64,000 bases of DNA, taken from the NCBI RefSeq assembly GCF_932294415.1, contig NC_065545.1, forward strand, positions 19,472,857 to 19,536,856, written 5' to 3'. The position numbers and the translations under genes were made by a program. Below the pieces are notes generated by a model. The model searched no databases. It worked only from the letters and a program-made list of their open reading frames with translations, and had not been told where the DNA came from. The stretch comes from Quercus robur. Its lineage: Eukaryota > Streptophyta > Magnoliopsida > Fagales > Fagaceae. Below are positions 24,184 through 37,435 of this stretch, piece after piece; position 1 is the first letter of the stretch, and each line of letters begins with the position of its first letter.

Positions 24184-27100
24184 TTAGCTCAGTACTTTTG
24201 AAACTACACCTGCACCAACCGTTCTACCTCCCTCCCTCAAAGCAAATCTTTGTCCTGTTTGATTTAAAACAAGAAATACATTAAGGAGTTCTAATTATTT
24301 CTGACTCAACATGTAGGTCATGATGCGGGCACATATCCGCAACATGTTGGGTGCACTCCCTAACATCTATGCCACAAGTATTATGAAAGACGAAAGAAAA
24401 TACAAAATATCAGGAGAAATAAATTTTGAAATGAAAATTTTCAGAAAGTACACAATCCCCCACGTCAAACTAAGCACAAAATGTGGAAACACGGTCAAGT
24501 AAAATACTTAGCTTTATGCTACTGAGAACATCCATATCCATGTATAAATAAATGCATGTATTCCCATCATAACACAAATTCACACGGATAGAACAGAGAC
24601 AATAACAGAAAGTTCAACAATTGCACAGTTGCACCATAAGTTATTTCTTTTATCATGTCAGGTAAATCTTAAAGAAATAAATTAGCTATTTAATTCTTTT
24701 ATAATTTAATTAAAAGGCTGTCACATAATTGGCAAGGAAAATCCTTTTTCTGTTTTATGAATTTGATTCAGTATCAGATTCAAATCCTAAATAGCTATAA
24801 ACAAATGAGACAACAAGATAAATCATATCTACTCTTTGCATGAAAGTAATATGATGTAAAGACAACCTATATGGATAGCCCTTATATATGATGAAATTTC
24901 TAACATGTAAAAAAGGGAGTGCTTACTAATGGAAAGAAATGACAGAAATGCATCACTTAATGACCAGAATTGATGTAATGTAGAAGCAAGCAAACCAACG
25001 TGTGTTCAAAAACTTAATGGTGCCTGCCTAATTCACATATACTCCAGTAGGCACTCAAGAACAAAATATAATGCATGAAAAATTAAGCTTACTCAGATAT
25101 CTCACAGTGATATACACAACAAATATCAGAGCACAACACTAGGGTAGAAAAAAATTATGGTTCTTCTGTTTTACGGCCTAAGAGATCAACATACAACTCC
25201 TTTAATTTAATTATTCTAAAACGGAATTAAACTAGACATACCTGATTCAAGCGGAACAGGTGAAATCAGTTCAAAAACTGCAGTCACATTGTCCCCAGGC
25301 ATAACCATCTTAACATTTTCAGGCAATTCTACTTTTCCAGTTATATCTGCAGTCCTCATATAAAACTGAGGCCTGTAATTTGAAAAGAAGGCAGTATGGC
25401 GTCCACCTTCATCCTTTGTAAGTACGTATATCTCAGCCTCAAATTTCGTGGATGTCTTAATAGAACCTGGCTTGGCAATTACCTATACGATAATACGGTA
25501 AGATAGTAAAGCAATTCTTACAAAATGCATCTTCACCATTTAATGCCATTGCTCAGTGTGATTTCATAATTCAAATTCAACTAGCACAAGTCAGATTTGT
25601 CACAGGCACCATTGATCAAATCTTGTCTGATGAAGCACATAATTACTGCTATTTATAAGTGTGAGCAAGTGCACTAAGAGTACTCTGTATAGAACTATAG
25701 ATGCAGCATAAATTTGAGGCAGAAAGTAATTAAACTAAGTTTCACACAATAAATTGGAAAATTTTACCAAAATTGGTAAAAGAGTTCGTTTTTCACGTCT
25801 AAATATCAACTTATTTAAGCAACATATGAATTCTACATTATGCTACAGGGTCCATCAATCAAAGTTTTCTAGTGCTTGATATGTTCTACTTACTTGACCA
25901 CGCTGGATTTCTTCACGTTTTAGACCACGAAGAAGAAGACCCACATTGTCACCAGCCTAATAACATTTACAAACTCATCAGTATTTTAATATCAGTGTGC
26001 AAGAGCCATTCTAGCTGAAAGTATTATCAATCACTTACTTGCCCATTGTCCAATATTTTTTTAAACATTTCAACACCAGTGACCGTAGTTTTCAAAGGAC
26101 CTCCCTGCATTGAATAGGATTGAAAAAAAATACACTCAATATTTAAACCAGATATTCCAAGTATGGATTGACTACAAAGATCTGAAGAGGACCTTCTACT
26201 AAATGTCAAATCCAATCTAAGCTTAAAGGAGACACAGGCACACAGCCTATCAGTAATGACAGACTAATTAATTTATTACAAGGGAATGCCCGAGGATTTT
26301 TCACAGAAATAAGAAAAAGAATACATGATTCTCGAGCTTACCTGCCTTAACCCCAAAACCTCAACTTCCTCACCAACTTTGATAGTTCCTTGTTCAACAC
26401 GACCAGTGGCAACAGTTCCACGACCCTTAAACAAACAACAACATCATCAAAAGTTTACAGGGAGCACATAATTTCTACCAAAAAAAAAAGCATGCAATTC
26501 GCTTTCACAAAGAAATGCTAGCAATTACTGATGAATGGATATTTTTTTACCTGAATTGAGAAGACATCTTCAATAGGCATAAGGAAAGGCTTATCAAGCT
26601 GGCGTACTGGGTCAGGAATGTATTCGTCCACAGCATCCATTAATTTTAAAATAGCCTTTTTGCCTATCTCTTCATTTGTACCATTTAAAGCAGCCAAAGC
26701 CGAACCCCGAACGATAGGGATCTCATCCCCAGGAAACTTGTAGAAGCTGAGAAGCTCTGCCAAATGCATAAGCTAATGTAAAATATTTGTACAGTCAAAC
26801 TAACTAAAGTGATTATATATATGTGTGTGTACGTGCACGTGCAAGTGCATGTACAGTGTGTGTGTGAAACAAAAATCTAAAAAAGGCACCCTACCACGGA
26901 GCTCCATTTCCACAATCTCCAACAACTCAGGATCATCAATGGCATCAACTTTATTTAGAAAACACACAAGTGATGGCACACCAACCTGTAGAAATACATT
27001 AAAAATCCTCATACAGTTAACTTCAAAAGCATAGATAAAATTTACAAGCCACTCTTAGCAGGGCACCCACCTGGCGTGCAAGCAGAATATGCTCCTTGGT

Positions 27101-30100
27101 CTGTGGCATGGGTCCATCGGGGGCAGATACAACAAGAATACCCCCATCCATTTGTGCAGCACCAGTAATCATGTTCTGCAAAACATGAATAGGTGCATGA
27201 GGGCATACAAAAGTTTAGATGAAGAGAAATGAAAAAAAATTACAAACTTCATAAATAAATTAACTTGAAAATATCTGTTTTTAGTAACAGAATTTGGTTT
27301 ATTAGGTAAAGTAAGATGATTAAATAAGGACAGTTGACGTTCATAGTGAATACTTTCAAAGAGATGCAAGTCAACAAAAGTGAGGTCAAATTACAAGCCA
27401 ATCTAAGTATTTTTTCACCTAATTTTTGCATGGATATAACAACCAATGTGTGATTATTTACATAGTCATAAAGGTGCATTAATATGTCCAAAATTGAACA
27501 CTCATACAAGTTCATGAAACAAGACTAAGTCTATAAAGATTCAGATAAAATGCATAAAAGAATAGTCCGTTAATGAAGGGTTAATCTTTTTGACAACCAC
27601 TTCTATTGGTTGGACCTAGCATGGTAATGCTACAAAATGTGATTATTTACGTCGTCATAAAGGTGCATCAATATGTCCAAAATTGAACACTCATACAAGT
27701 TCATGAAACAAGACCAAGTCTATAAAGATTCTGATAAAATGCATAAAAGTGTAGTCCATTAATGAAGGGTTAATCTTTCTGACAATCGCTTCTATTGGTT
27801 GGTCCTAGCATGGTAATGCTACAAAATTTTCAAATGGATTAAATTACTTCTTCATAAAACCAAAAGAGTTGTACAGCTTACCTTAACATAATCTGCATGT
27901 CCTGGACAGTCTACATGTGCATAGTGTCTCTTAGCAGTTTCATACTCCACATGTGCCTGCAAAATCAGATTAATCTTGAGGTAAGCAGATGTTATTTTGA
28001 GAAGATGAATTTGGTAAAAGAAGCAAAATGGGATGGCACAGCTGCAGCAAAAAGAGTAAGCACAAATGAAACAAAAAAAAAGTATTCCAACCGTTGCAAT
28101 TGTAATTCCTCTCTTTTTCTCTTCTGGGGCCTTGTCAATTTCATCAAAAGCAATAGCCTTAGCTTTTCCTTCTTCCGCTAGCACCTAGAGAAACATCACA
28201 TGAAACATTTCGTATTTCATACTAAATTATTCATTATTGTAGTCCAGCTTTCAGTTAAGAAACCAGATTAAAACTGAGCAAAATAATAAAATCCACATTC
28301 AAAAGCAACCAAATTAAAAAACAACCAGACCTTCGTAATAGCTGCAGTCAGAGTAGTCTTCCCATGATCAACATGGCCAATAGTTCCCACATTCACGTGA
28401 GGCTTCCTGCCAGCAAATAATTTCAAACAAATAAAAATCCAAAACAAAAACCCCCACTAACAATGGCTTGACAACACAAGAATCCACACTATGAATGCAC
28501 ATGCAACAACATTGCCTGTTGTAAATTGTCAAATTGTATATATTTAGTTACAAATATCAGATTATAAGTTATTTTCCTAATTCTAAAGGTCCCAACCTCC
28601 TTTTCCTGCTAGGATTGGAAAATCCTATACATTACATGAGACCTTGTCTTTTTGAAATAGTATAAAAATAAGTGCTTCAAATCATTTCTATTTGACTCAG
28701 ACCTATTCTAAAACAGTGGATGCCGAACAAATAAAAATTCGGAAGGTCTAAATTCTACAATTGTAGATCCATGGGACTTAAATTTGGGTAAGCTATTTTT
28801 GGGTCAATCTATTAGGAATAGGGATATATATTTAATGTAAACTTGAGAGTGTTTTGATTCAAAGATAGGTTAAAAAATGGAGAACCCGAAATACATAATT
28901 GAACGCATGGTTTTCAAGCCTAAGACACTATAACCAAAAACATGTAAAAGTAATTACAATGATAAAATAACTCTCACTTTCTTCTATGCAAATCTAAAGC
29001 AGAAACACCAAAAACCACCATTTTGTGTGTTAGAATAATGGTTCAATTGTTAGTTACCATATACCAAACATTTAAGCTTTTAGAACAACTGCTAATTTAT
29101 TATTGCGAACACTGTTCACCTCCCATTTTTAAAATTTAAATTTAGTGAGGCGTTGCCTTAGAGCCTAGGCAAGCAAGGCAACTGCCTTAAGCCATGAAAA
29201 AGGCACTAAGTCAAGAGCCATAGGTTTATATATATATAGAAACTTGTTGTAATACCTATTATTATATTACTAATTTACATAAGCTTGTTTCAGAACCCAT
29301 TGTTTGATTAATTAATTTACAGAAATATGTAAAACTTATTGTTAGATTAATTAAATTATAGAAGATAGTTGTAAAACCTATTGTTAGAATAATTAAGAGC
29401 CTAAACCATGTTAAGGCTACTTTGAAATCAATTAATAGACCTAATTTCTTCATGTAACACATTTTACAAACACTTAATTATAATATTTCAATACATTAGG
29501 TATGTATGATTTTAAGTTCTATATGTATCATAACTGTATTTAGAATTTGGTGCCTCGCTTTAATCAGGCTAGCACCTTTTTGTCACCTCATGCCGCAGAG
29601 CCTCAGGCAATACAAGGCCTTGGAGCATTAAGGTGGCCTTTTGCTGTTGACTACCTTGGTTGAGCCCCCCAATTGTCAAGGAGGAATTTAGACCCAAACA
29701 TGAGCGAGAGGTATTATAATAAAGATGAAAATTCACTAGTTCCTAACCACTTCAACTTTTAGGGTAATTATTAGTTTATCATTGTGTTTCCAGAAAATGG
29801 GTGTCAGTTCATTATTTGATAAAATAAAGAAATAACGATTTCATTTTTCTTTTAGAACACTACTGCTACCAAAACTCTACATTAACTGCTTTCAAAAAGG
29901 ACCAAAAAAAGGATATTTTTTCATCATACCACTAAATATGCCCTAAACATTCACTTAAACACTTTGCTGGTCACCATTTTGCAAACCAATTCTACACCTA
30001 GATAATTGTTCCAACTTTCCAATGCTACCATTTTTTTTGAACCATAACATTGCAACGCTACTATCAGATCTTAATCGCATCAATTCAAATACAGGAAAAA

Positions 30101-30618
30101 ATATATACATCCATACATCATCGTCATAGTCACCATCATCATCAGCAACAATCAACAACAAAGCCTTAATCCCTATGTTACTTCATTAATTACAGTGTCA
30201 TTCTTTACTACTTCTACTAACGTATAAGTTCATACACACATACATAACTGCTTTCCAGAAACTATTAAAGTTTAAAGGGAACTTCGTTTATACCACCAAA
30301 AATATGCCCTCAAAATCTCAAAGTCATAACTTTACTAATCAATTTAACACACAAAGCCATCGAAATCTCAAAGTCAAAAACTACATTGGATCACTAAAAA
30401 CCCATTTCGCTAATCAATGGATGGGGAACTTACGTTCGGGTGAAGGTGGCCATGGATCTCCAAAACGAAGAGTGGCCGGAAACTCTGTCATTTCCGGAGA
30501 TCGAATCGGAGAGAGAAAGTACCGACCCTCTACAGCAGGAGTAGTAGATTTGGGAGGAGTAAGGAGGGAGGAGGAAGAGGCGCTTGGAACTAGGGTTTCT
30601 GAGAGCCACTGAAGCCAT
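24184..30618 (-). CDS. TUFA: Elongation factor Tu, mitochondrial (12 exons)
   Basis: A nuclear gene for organellar EF-Tu, the GTPase that delivers aminoacyl-tRNA to the mitochondrial ribosome. Exons (5' to 3'): 30618-30434, 28406-28331, 28184-28092, 27956-27882, 27175-27071, 26985-26895, 26756-26551, 26425-26342, 26104-26039, 25956-25894, 25482-25242, 24254-24184. Together they give 451 codons plus TAA with phases matching at every junction. Every motif is intact: presequence rich in Ser, Arg and Leu (residues 1-60), G1 GHVDHGKT (72-79), switch I RGITI (112-116), G3 DCPGH (134-138), G4 NKVD (189-192) and G5 SAL in exon 7. Domain 2 follows ([13 protein letters not shown]), then domain 3 ([21 protein letters not shown]), ending [19 protein letters not shown]. 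The presequence and lack of plastid-type features favour mitochondria over chloroplast. Intron 1 is long (about 1.9 kb) and intron 4 holds a 190-bp tandem duplication; neither affects coding. The frame is complete and likely functional. Confidence 0.95.
27449..27828. repeat. 190-bp tandem duplication in EF-Tu intron 4
   Basis: TGTGATTATTTACATAGTC at 27449 recurs at 27639, 190 bp later (with GTCGTC for TAGTC). Near-identical sequence runs through ACTCATACAAGTTCATG and GGTAATGCTACAAAA in both copies. It is wholly intronic. Confidence 0.85.
29130..29665. repeat. GCCT-rich interspersed repeat in EF-Tu intron 1 (candidate)
   Basis: A GC-richer patch with GAGGCGTTGCCTTAGAGCC at the left and GCCTCGCTTTAATCAGGC plus CCTCAGGCAATACAAGGCC at the right surrounds AT-rich sequence. 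The edges are roughly inverse in wording (GGC/GCC clusters), as in a non-autonomous transposon, but I could not define exact ends or a target-site duplication. Confidence 0.3.
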
Positions 30619-30816
30619 TTTTGAAAGAGAATCGAAGAAAAAATACAAAAGCCCTAGACCTAGTAACTTGGTCAGGAAATGGCGAGCTTCATAAGAACTG
30701 AGAGTGTGTGAGAGTGAGAGAGAGGCGTTAAGGGTTTAAGAAAATAATGGGTTTCGAGGGTTTTAGATTTGGCGGTGTTTGGGTTCGGTTTTTTGTTGCT
30801 GCCTCGTGCCCATTAG

Positions 30817-30827
30817 AGCCCAGCCCA
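30817..30827 (-). promoter_or_regulatory. Tandem site II (TGGGCT) elements upstream of EF-Tu
   Basis: Read on the gene strand, two overlapping TGGGCT words lie about 200 bp before the ATG. A third related word (TGGGCA) lies close by at about 30808. Site II elements (TGGGCY), bound by TCP factors, are known to be enriched in promoters of plant genes for mitochondrial and ribosomal proteins. A pyrimidine-rich (CT)n leader lies between them and the start codon. Confidence 0.55.
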
Positions 30828-32166
30828 TTATTTTCTTAGTGGTTTCCTCACTGTTGGAAACATCAAAAATCAAAATGGGTTAATTGAGTTATAAAATTTT
30901 TAATGAGGATTTTTTTTTTTTTTTTTTTTAAATCCTATAATTTGATTGTTTGGGTTTATATTTTGTTGTAACCAGCCTATCAAAGCCCAACTCATTATCA
31001 ATTGAGGTATAAGACTCTTATTGAAAATTTTATTTTAAACCCAATAATTTAGGGATGTAATAAATGAAATTGTAAGGTTTTAAGAAATAACAAATTAATA
31101 GTATGTTATCACTGCACAGTCTTGGTATAATGGTTACTCCACAAGAATAAGTGCTTGTGAGTATGGTTTTCAAACTTGGACCATTCACTGAACCGTAAAA
31201 GGAAGAGATTCAAGATTTTTATGGTTGAACTAAGGTTGAACAAGGTCGAACTGTAATAACATTATAATTAATTTAATAATTATTTAAATATAAATAAATA
31301 TATTAAATTTGTAAATATTAGCAAAATTTACTAAAAATATCTTAAAATTTGAAACAAAATTTCAATGAAATTTTCATGATATTATAAGGTTAACATAAAA
31401 TAGTACATTATAAGGTTAATAAAAAATAGTACAACATAAATAAGCATAAAAAGAAATTTTATAATAATCCTTCAAGAGAAATCATTTCAATTAACTAAAA
31501 ACAACTTTTAAAATAAATTCATAAATTGCATAGGTATTATTCTTAAATAAAAATTTAATTTAGTAATGAAAAAAAAATTTAGTAATATTTAATATGTTGA
31601 GAAAGATGACATAGAAATTTAGAAACTATAAACCATATAAATTTAATAATACTGCATATTAGCTCCCAAGAAGGGCACTTGGTCTGTTAGTCATGGCTTC
31701 AATTTATAATAAGAGATGAATAAAGGGTAAAAGAGGGGGAAAGAAGAGGTGAGAAGAACGACGTGACGGCACGTGATCATATAAATTGAAAATTATAACA
31801 TTATTTTGCTAATTTTAAAGAAATATATAAATTGATATCATAATGGCAAAATTAATTTAAATTTTATAAAATTATTAACACAGTTTACTTTACATAAAAC
31901 TTTATTATCAGAATTTATTAAATTATAATACTATTTTGATTAAAATAAAGTACAAAAAAACTATGTTATATACCTTATAATATACATTTCTTTTTTTCTT
32001 ATAGTCTACTCTAGTTTAAAGTTTAAACAGCACATTAGATTTGTGTCGTGCAGCTTATCCAATCATTTGACCTGAAACAAGATACCAAACAAAAGAAAAG
32101 TTCAACTTGCAAGACACCCATTTCGTACCAAACTTGCAAGGGATTTATCTTCACGTTCCAGCCACA
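30828..32166. other. Intergenic stretch between divergent EF-Tu and GDSL genes
   Basis: Very AT-rich, with a T-run at about 30910-30930. A segment near 31115-31180 (CAGTCTTGGTATAATGGTTACTCC) has a pol III A-box-like look and may be a SINE remnant, but no B box or ends were found. No gene was seen. Confidence 0.45.
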
Positions 32167-32172
32167 TATAAA
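32167..32172 (+). promoter_or_regulatory. TATA box of GDSL gene
   Basis: TATAAA within CACATATAAAGGAAC, 60 bp upstream of the ATG at 32232. This spacing implies a short leader of about 30 nt. Confidence 0.55.
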
Positions 32173-32231
32173 GGAACATAATTTTATAGATTGTTTTATC
32201 CATAGACCCCATCCAGCTTTCTTCAATTGGT

Positions 32232-34031
32232 ATGGCTCTTAAAACCCATATTTTTCACATACTTGCCTTAACTTTCTTAGTCTTGCCTATTGTTAGCTCT
32301 TCCAACTTCAGTATCCCAGCAATTTTCAACTTTGGTGACTCAAATTCAGATACTGGTGGCTTGGCTGCAGGAATTGCTTTCCCGATTGGACAACCTAATG
32401 GACAAACATACTTCCTTAAGCCATCTGGGCGGTTCTGCGATGGTCGTTTGATCATTGATTTTCTAGGTAATGTATCTTTAACAACTTCCAGTTCTTGCAT
32501 AGGAGCATGTTGAAACAAGAAAATAAATTTTGATTGCACAAAAACAATGCATGGAATTTGAGTTGTTACTTCAAAATACAAATGCCCACTCACACATGCT
32601 AAAGAACATTACTACTATGAGTTTATCAGTTTGAAATAATTTTATTTCATATAAATATATGTAAGACCTAAAACTTCAAACTTTAATGATGTGAAGACAA
32701 AAGTAGAATGAGGCTGTGTTCACACTTAGATTCTTATTTTTGAGCTTATAAGTATGTAGGTTCCTTATGCATATTTATATGCAGCAGTGAATGCATTGGA
32801 CCTTTCATTTCTCAATCCATACTTGGATTCAATTGGTATACCAAATTTCCAGAATGGGTGTAACTTTGCAACTGGAGGATCTACTATACTTCCAGCCAAT
32901 GCAGCATCAGCAAGCCCTTTCTCCTTTGGAATTCAGGTAGCTCAATTTGTCAGATTCAAGACTCGAGTCCTAGAATTACTAGTAAAAGGTATTAGTACTA
33001 TTTAGTGTAACAACACCCAGGTTTAAGGTTAATTACATTGTTAAGTAAATGGTTGTTTTCAGAGAGTTAGAATGTAATTTTCATGTGTTTGTCACAGATA
33101 AGAAACTTCAAGAATTTATTCCTTCACAAGAATCTTTTAGGCAGGCCCTCTACATGTTCGATGTAGGTCAGAATGGTCTGGACGGAGCATTTTATTCAAA
33201 ATCAGAAGATGAAGTACTTGCTTTGATTCCCATCATTTTAACAGAATTTGAGGCTGGAGTTAAGGTTATTTCACCTATTTTGCCTAACCTAACAAATTAA
33301 GCTAGTTGATTTTAGTAGAACCATCAAGTATCTCTTTCCTTACCTTCTCTTGCTTTTTCAGAAATTATATAATGAGGGTGCAAGGAATTTATGGATTCAC
33401 AACACTGGTCCCCTTGGATGCTTACCTAGAATAATTGCACAATTTGGAAAAGACTCATCAAAACTTGACCAGTTCGGATGTGTTACCTCACACAACAATG
33501 CTGCTAATCAATTCAACATGCAACTTCATGACCTTTGTACAAAATTTCGGGTACTCCCTGGGGCTAATGTCACATATGTTGACATTTTCTCAATAAAATT
33601 AAACCTCATTTCAAATTATTCTCTATATGGTAAGTTACCATTACCAATCTTGAAATTTGTACTTTTTACTTTGTTTTATTGCATTTTCCGCATTTATCTG
33701 TTTATCTAATTAGTTGGATTGTCTGTGAACTATTTGGCTTTCAGGATTTAAACAACCTTTAGCTGCTTGCTGTGGCTATGGTGGGTTGCCATTGAATTTT
33801 GACAACCGAATTGCTTGTGGCCAAACCAAGATTCTAAATGGGAGCTCGGTGACAGCAATACCATGCAATAATACTGCGGAGTACGTGAATTGGGATGGAA
33901 ACCATTATACAGAAGCTGCAAATGAATATATTTCATCACATGTATTAACAGGAAATTACTCAGACCCACCTCTCTTAGTGAATGCACAATATCATATAGA
34001 ATCAAAACTATTTGACCCAAAAACAATATAA
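32232..34031 (+). CDS. GDSL esterase/lipase (At1g54790-like), 5 exons
   Basis: A secreted SGNH-type esterase/lipase. Exons: 32232-32466, 32788-32988, 33098-33264, 33362-33629, 33745-34031, giving 385 residues. The second exon could instead start at 32785, adding one residue; 32788 fits family spacing better. A signal peptide (about residues 1-24, ILALTFLVLPIVSSS) precedes block I, IFNFGDSNSDTGG, with catalytic Ser37. Block II is GCNFATGGST. Block III reads DVGQNGLDGAFYSK, with Asn171 kept but Gly172 where GQND is usual. Block V, NWDGNHYTEAAN, gives the Asp341/His344 pair. IWIHNTGPLGCL, PANVTYVDIFSIKLNLI-type and ACCGYGG motifs are also present. The closest Arabidopsis relatives by memory are At1g54790 and At3g27950. 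Function in that clade is poorly defined; substrate is unknown. All splice sites are GT/AG and the frame is intact. Confidence 0.9.
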
Positions 34032-34388
34032 GAATGTAAGATTGTAGTAGTTTCCTCCCTCAAAAAAAGAAAAAAAGATTGTAGCAGTTTTCAAGACTTC
34101 ATATGATGAGTCTAAATTCCAATACCAATTGAATTTCTTATGGAGTTGGAGTTTGTGCATAAACTTAATGTTTGTCCAATTCCATTAACAGAAGCTCTCA
34201 CTTTCTCTCTCTTAATTCAGCCTACATAAAACCAAATTTGCTCTCAGTTTTTGCACCCAATTATTCACTTGACACAAATATTAAAAAATTAGATAGAACA
34301 CATGTGGCAAAATTAAACTCCAATCGTAATCCAATTTAAAATCTAATTGGATTTTCTCTAAGTTTTGGCTTTAATCTTTTATATATAT
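34032..34388. other. GDSL 3' flank
   Basis: 3' UTR and short spacer before the retrotransposon. It ends in an AT tract (ATATATAT) that received the insertion. Confidence 0.6.
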
Positions 34389-35211
34389 TGTAAGGACCTG
34401 AATTGAGTTCCTAGCCCAAGGTATGAATGGACTTAGGCCCAATAAGCCTAAAACAATGAATTTCTAGAGAATGGGTTAGAAAAACTGAGCTTTAGTTAAC
34501 CAATCAACAAGTTAGGTAGGCCTGATGACAAAGGAGTGAAAATATACAAGTTTAAACCGAAGGAAGAATGTCCTCAGCAATGTCCGAGGAGACTGATTTT
34601 TATATAATGTTCTTAAGTATGGTTACAAGCCTGGTTCTAAATTACTACAGTGTTTCTTTCTTGGCTTTTCCAATCCCTCTTCCATGGTGGGTCTCTTCCG
34701 TTATATAGTTCCTTTCAAACAATCTTGGCCTTTCATTTGTTGATCATCCAAGCTTCTACTTGAGTATCCGTCCTATTGAACACCCCCTTTCCCCAGGCCT
34801 CTTTGTGCGTTGGGACAGCCAATCTAGCCCTGTTTAGGAGTCTTCTCCACATTAATGCAACCAGAAAGTTAGCTGCAAAGCCTTTAATGCGGTAGTAGCA
34901 ACTTTCTCCTTAGATATTTTAAAACTTCCCCCTGTCTTGTGTTTCTGTAATGCTCATCCATACTGACAGAATTTCCTAGAACATTCCCTTGAACTGCAGA
35001 CCACCTCTGCTAACCTCGGCCTTTATCAGCCGAGAATGCATTCATCCTCGAACAACCCTTCTGGGTCGTTATGACCACAAATGACTTCTTCATTCACTAA
35101 AATAAACTCCTTTGACAATGTCCACTCCTGCTCGGACGACCCCTTGTCTTTAAATTGGCCGCCGGTCCAATATCTGCATGGATCACGAGCTCCTAGCCCA
35201 ATACCCCTACA
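34389..35211 (-). repeat. LTR (3' LTR of the minus-strand element)
   Basis: Begins TGTAAGGACCTGAATTGAG and ends CAATACCCCTACA on the plus strand, with TG...CA ends. Compared over its first 112 bp with the other LTR I count 7 differences, so the insertion is not recent. Confidence 0.9.
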
Positions 35212-35230
35212 ATAGCCCCTTGAGATTCTT
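35212..35230 (-). promoter_or_regulatory. Polypurine tract candidate
   Basis: On the element's sense strand AATCTCAAGGGGCTAT precedes the 3' LTR start TGTAGGGG. It is purine-rich and correctly placed, though short. Confidence 0.5.
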
Positions 35231-36026
35231 CTTTCTATCTCATCGGCATGAAAGGAGGATTTCGATGTTACCTTAGCTGGTCCGTGCTCATCACACGTCA
35301 CCTCTGCCTGCGTGAACGCCTTTTTAACTGCTCAAGACACGCTCCTGACGCTTCAGCTTACGAGACGTACTCCTCATTAAATTTTTACGGCCTCATGTCT
35401 TCCACGTTCTACGGTACAATGCAAATCCAACAGCTGAGAACTTTGCTGGGACTTGGGTGAGAACTTTCCTGCTCTATAGTTCTTCCTTTGATATAAATAT
35501 CACTCAAATCAAACACTTTCTTTACTTTAGCATTCACTTAGCTTTAACATACGTACACTGAATCTGCCAACCTTCCCAACTCGCTCGTGCTCTTACAAAT
35601 ACCAAAAGCCCGTCCAAGGATATTCTTCTTTCTATAAGTGCTCATAAATCCCTTACATTTTATTTTCCCACACACCTTTCTTTTCTCGGTGTCCTTTCCT
35701 CTTTGGCTCTTCTTCCTTTGCATCATCTTCTTAGTGCATCCGATTCTCCCTTAGGAATGGGTAGATTCAAAAGTTTGGCTCTGAAGAGGGATTAGAGAGC
35801 TTTAGAGCTCTATATAGGATTCCTCCAGGGGTAGGTCTTAGGTATTGTAAAAAGGGAGAATGGCACGAAAAAAGGCAAGAGGGAGAAGTGGTAATCCCAA
35901 TGATCGCTTTTATAGAGGGTGAGAAGAGGATTCCTATGGGCACCGTGACCAAGGACTATATTTGGTAGGGCCCATAGGTTAGCTCCCACCTAGTGCGCCC
36001 CAAACGTGTTTAGGATTTTAGGGTGC

Positions 36027-37384
36027 GTGGACGCCCTCAATGAAAAGATGGGTTTAAGGCTTACCAATCATGATGTCAACTAGGTTTATAACCTCCATTA
36101 CCTGAAGGGGCAGGGGTATTACCTAAAGTCTAGGTATTTTGAAGTTAGGCTCATTCAATGCCTTCCTGACTCTAACAAAGGTCTAAACAAAGATTTTCTG
36201 ATTGTGTCAGGGGAATGGCATGTGGCCTCCCCTGCCCAACGAAAGAGGGGCAGCCAGGTGGGGTATTAGGTCCAGGGTGCTTAATTAGGTCCAGGGTGCT
36301 TATTTATAAGTCCTTTCTTTTGATAAAATTTGGTTTTTCCTGATGATTATGCAGATAGACACATCGCTGAGCCGAACTTTAGCCTGGTCAATAAGGAGAG
36401 TCTAGATAAAATACTCCGGGCCAGGGTTTTCGTACATGAAGATGGCCAATTGCGAGTGGCTCACCTGATCTTAGGGTACAAGCCGATCTCGACTGGATTT
36501 TAAGCTCCAAAGTGTGTGATCAAAGCCAGAGACCCCCGTCTACACCGTACAAGCATCGCTGTCCCTGGGTTTCTTCTTCCCGAGGGCATTCCTACCCCAG
36601 AAGGCACTCTCGGCACTCAACCAATCCCAGAGGGCATTCCCAAAGTAGCTCCTCCATCTCAACACCTAACTGGTGAAGCTATTTCCTCTCAGCCTACCAC
36701 CAAAGAAGAAGACAAGGAAGAAGAAGAACAGGAAAAGGAGATTGTGGATGTCTCAAACTCAGAGGATCTCTACGAGGTATTTAACTAGCCCTCGTCTCCT
36801 GTGACATCAACTGGTGTCCTCAGCTAGTCGACCCAATTCAATCCAGTCGTTTCGAAGGAGTTACTCTTTTTTCATACAAGATAGGGTTTCAAAGGAAGCA
36901 AAAGTCAACTCTCCTGGAGTTATTGGAGTCTCAACTGGGGAGAGATGCACCTATTAAGGCTTCTCAGACCAGGCTCCCCACTCCTCCACCCACCCAACCC
37001 TTCCGAGCTAATCCAGCCGACCAAAAAAGGAAAAAGGAGGATAAAGGGAAAAAGGTGATGGAGGGTGGGAAGAACCAACCTCCCCGAGAGACCGAGCCCT
37101 AGAGGGGGGCCAAGCAGCCTCGAATGATGCAAACGAGGTCAGCCACCGAGAGAGAGAAAAGGGTTTACCACCAAACTAATGCCCCTATCTAGGCCCCACG
37201 GATGAAGTTGGATGAAGCTCCTCTTCTTGATGATGCCTCCATTCGAGACTTCCAGCGGGGCACAGAGTCTATAATGCAGCACAAAGTCTATCCTTATTAC
37301 TACTCAAGGACATGGCTGACCTCAAGTCTATAATGCAGCACAAAGTCTTCCTCAGACTAAAGAGGGACTTGGCAATGGTAAGTT

Positions 37385-37435
<51 letters not shown>

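Noticed and set aside
24184-30618. EF-Tu as bacterial contamination or an organelle DNA insertion
   Set aside because: Eleven GT/AG introns, an N-terminal presequence and plant promoter motifs show a genuine nuclear gene.
31115-31180. Possible tRNA or SINE head (TTGGTATAATGG)
   Set aside because: No cloverleaf, no B box at the right distance and no defined end.
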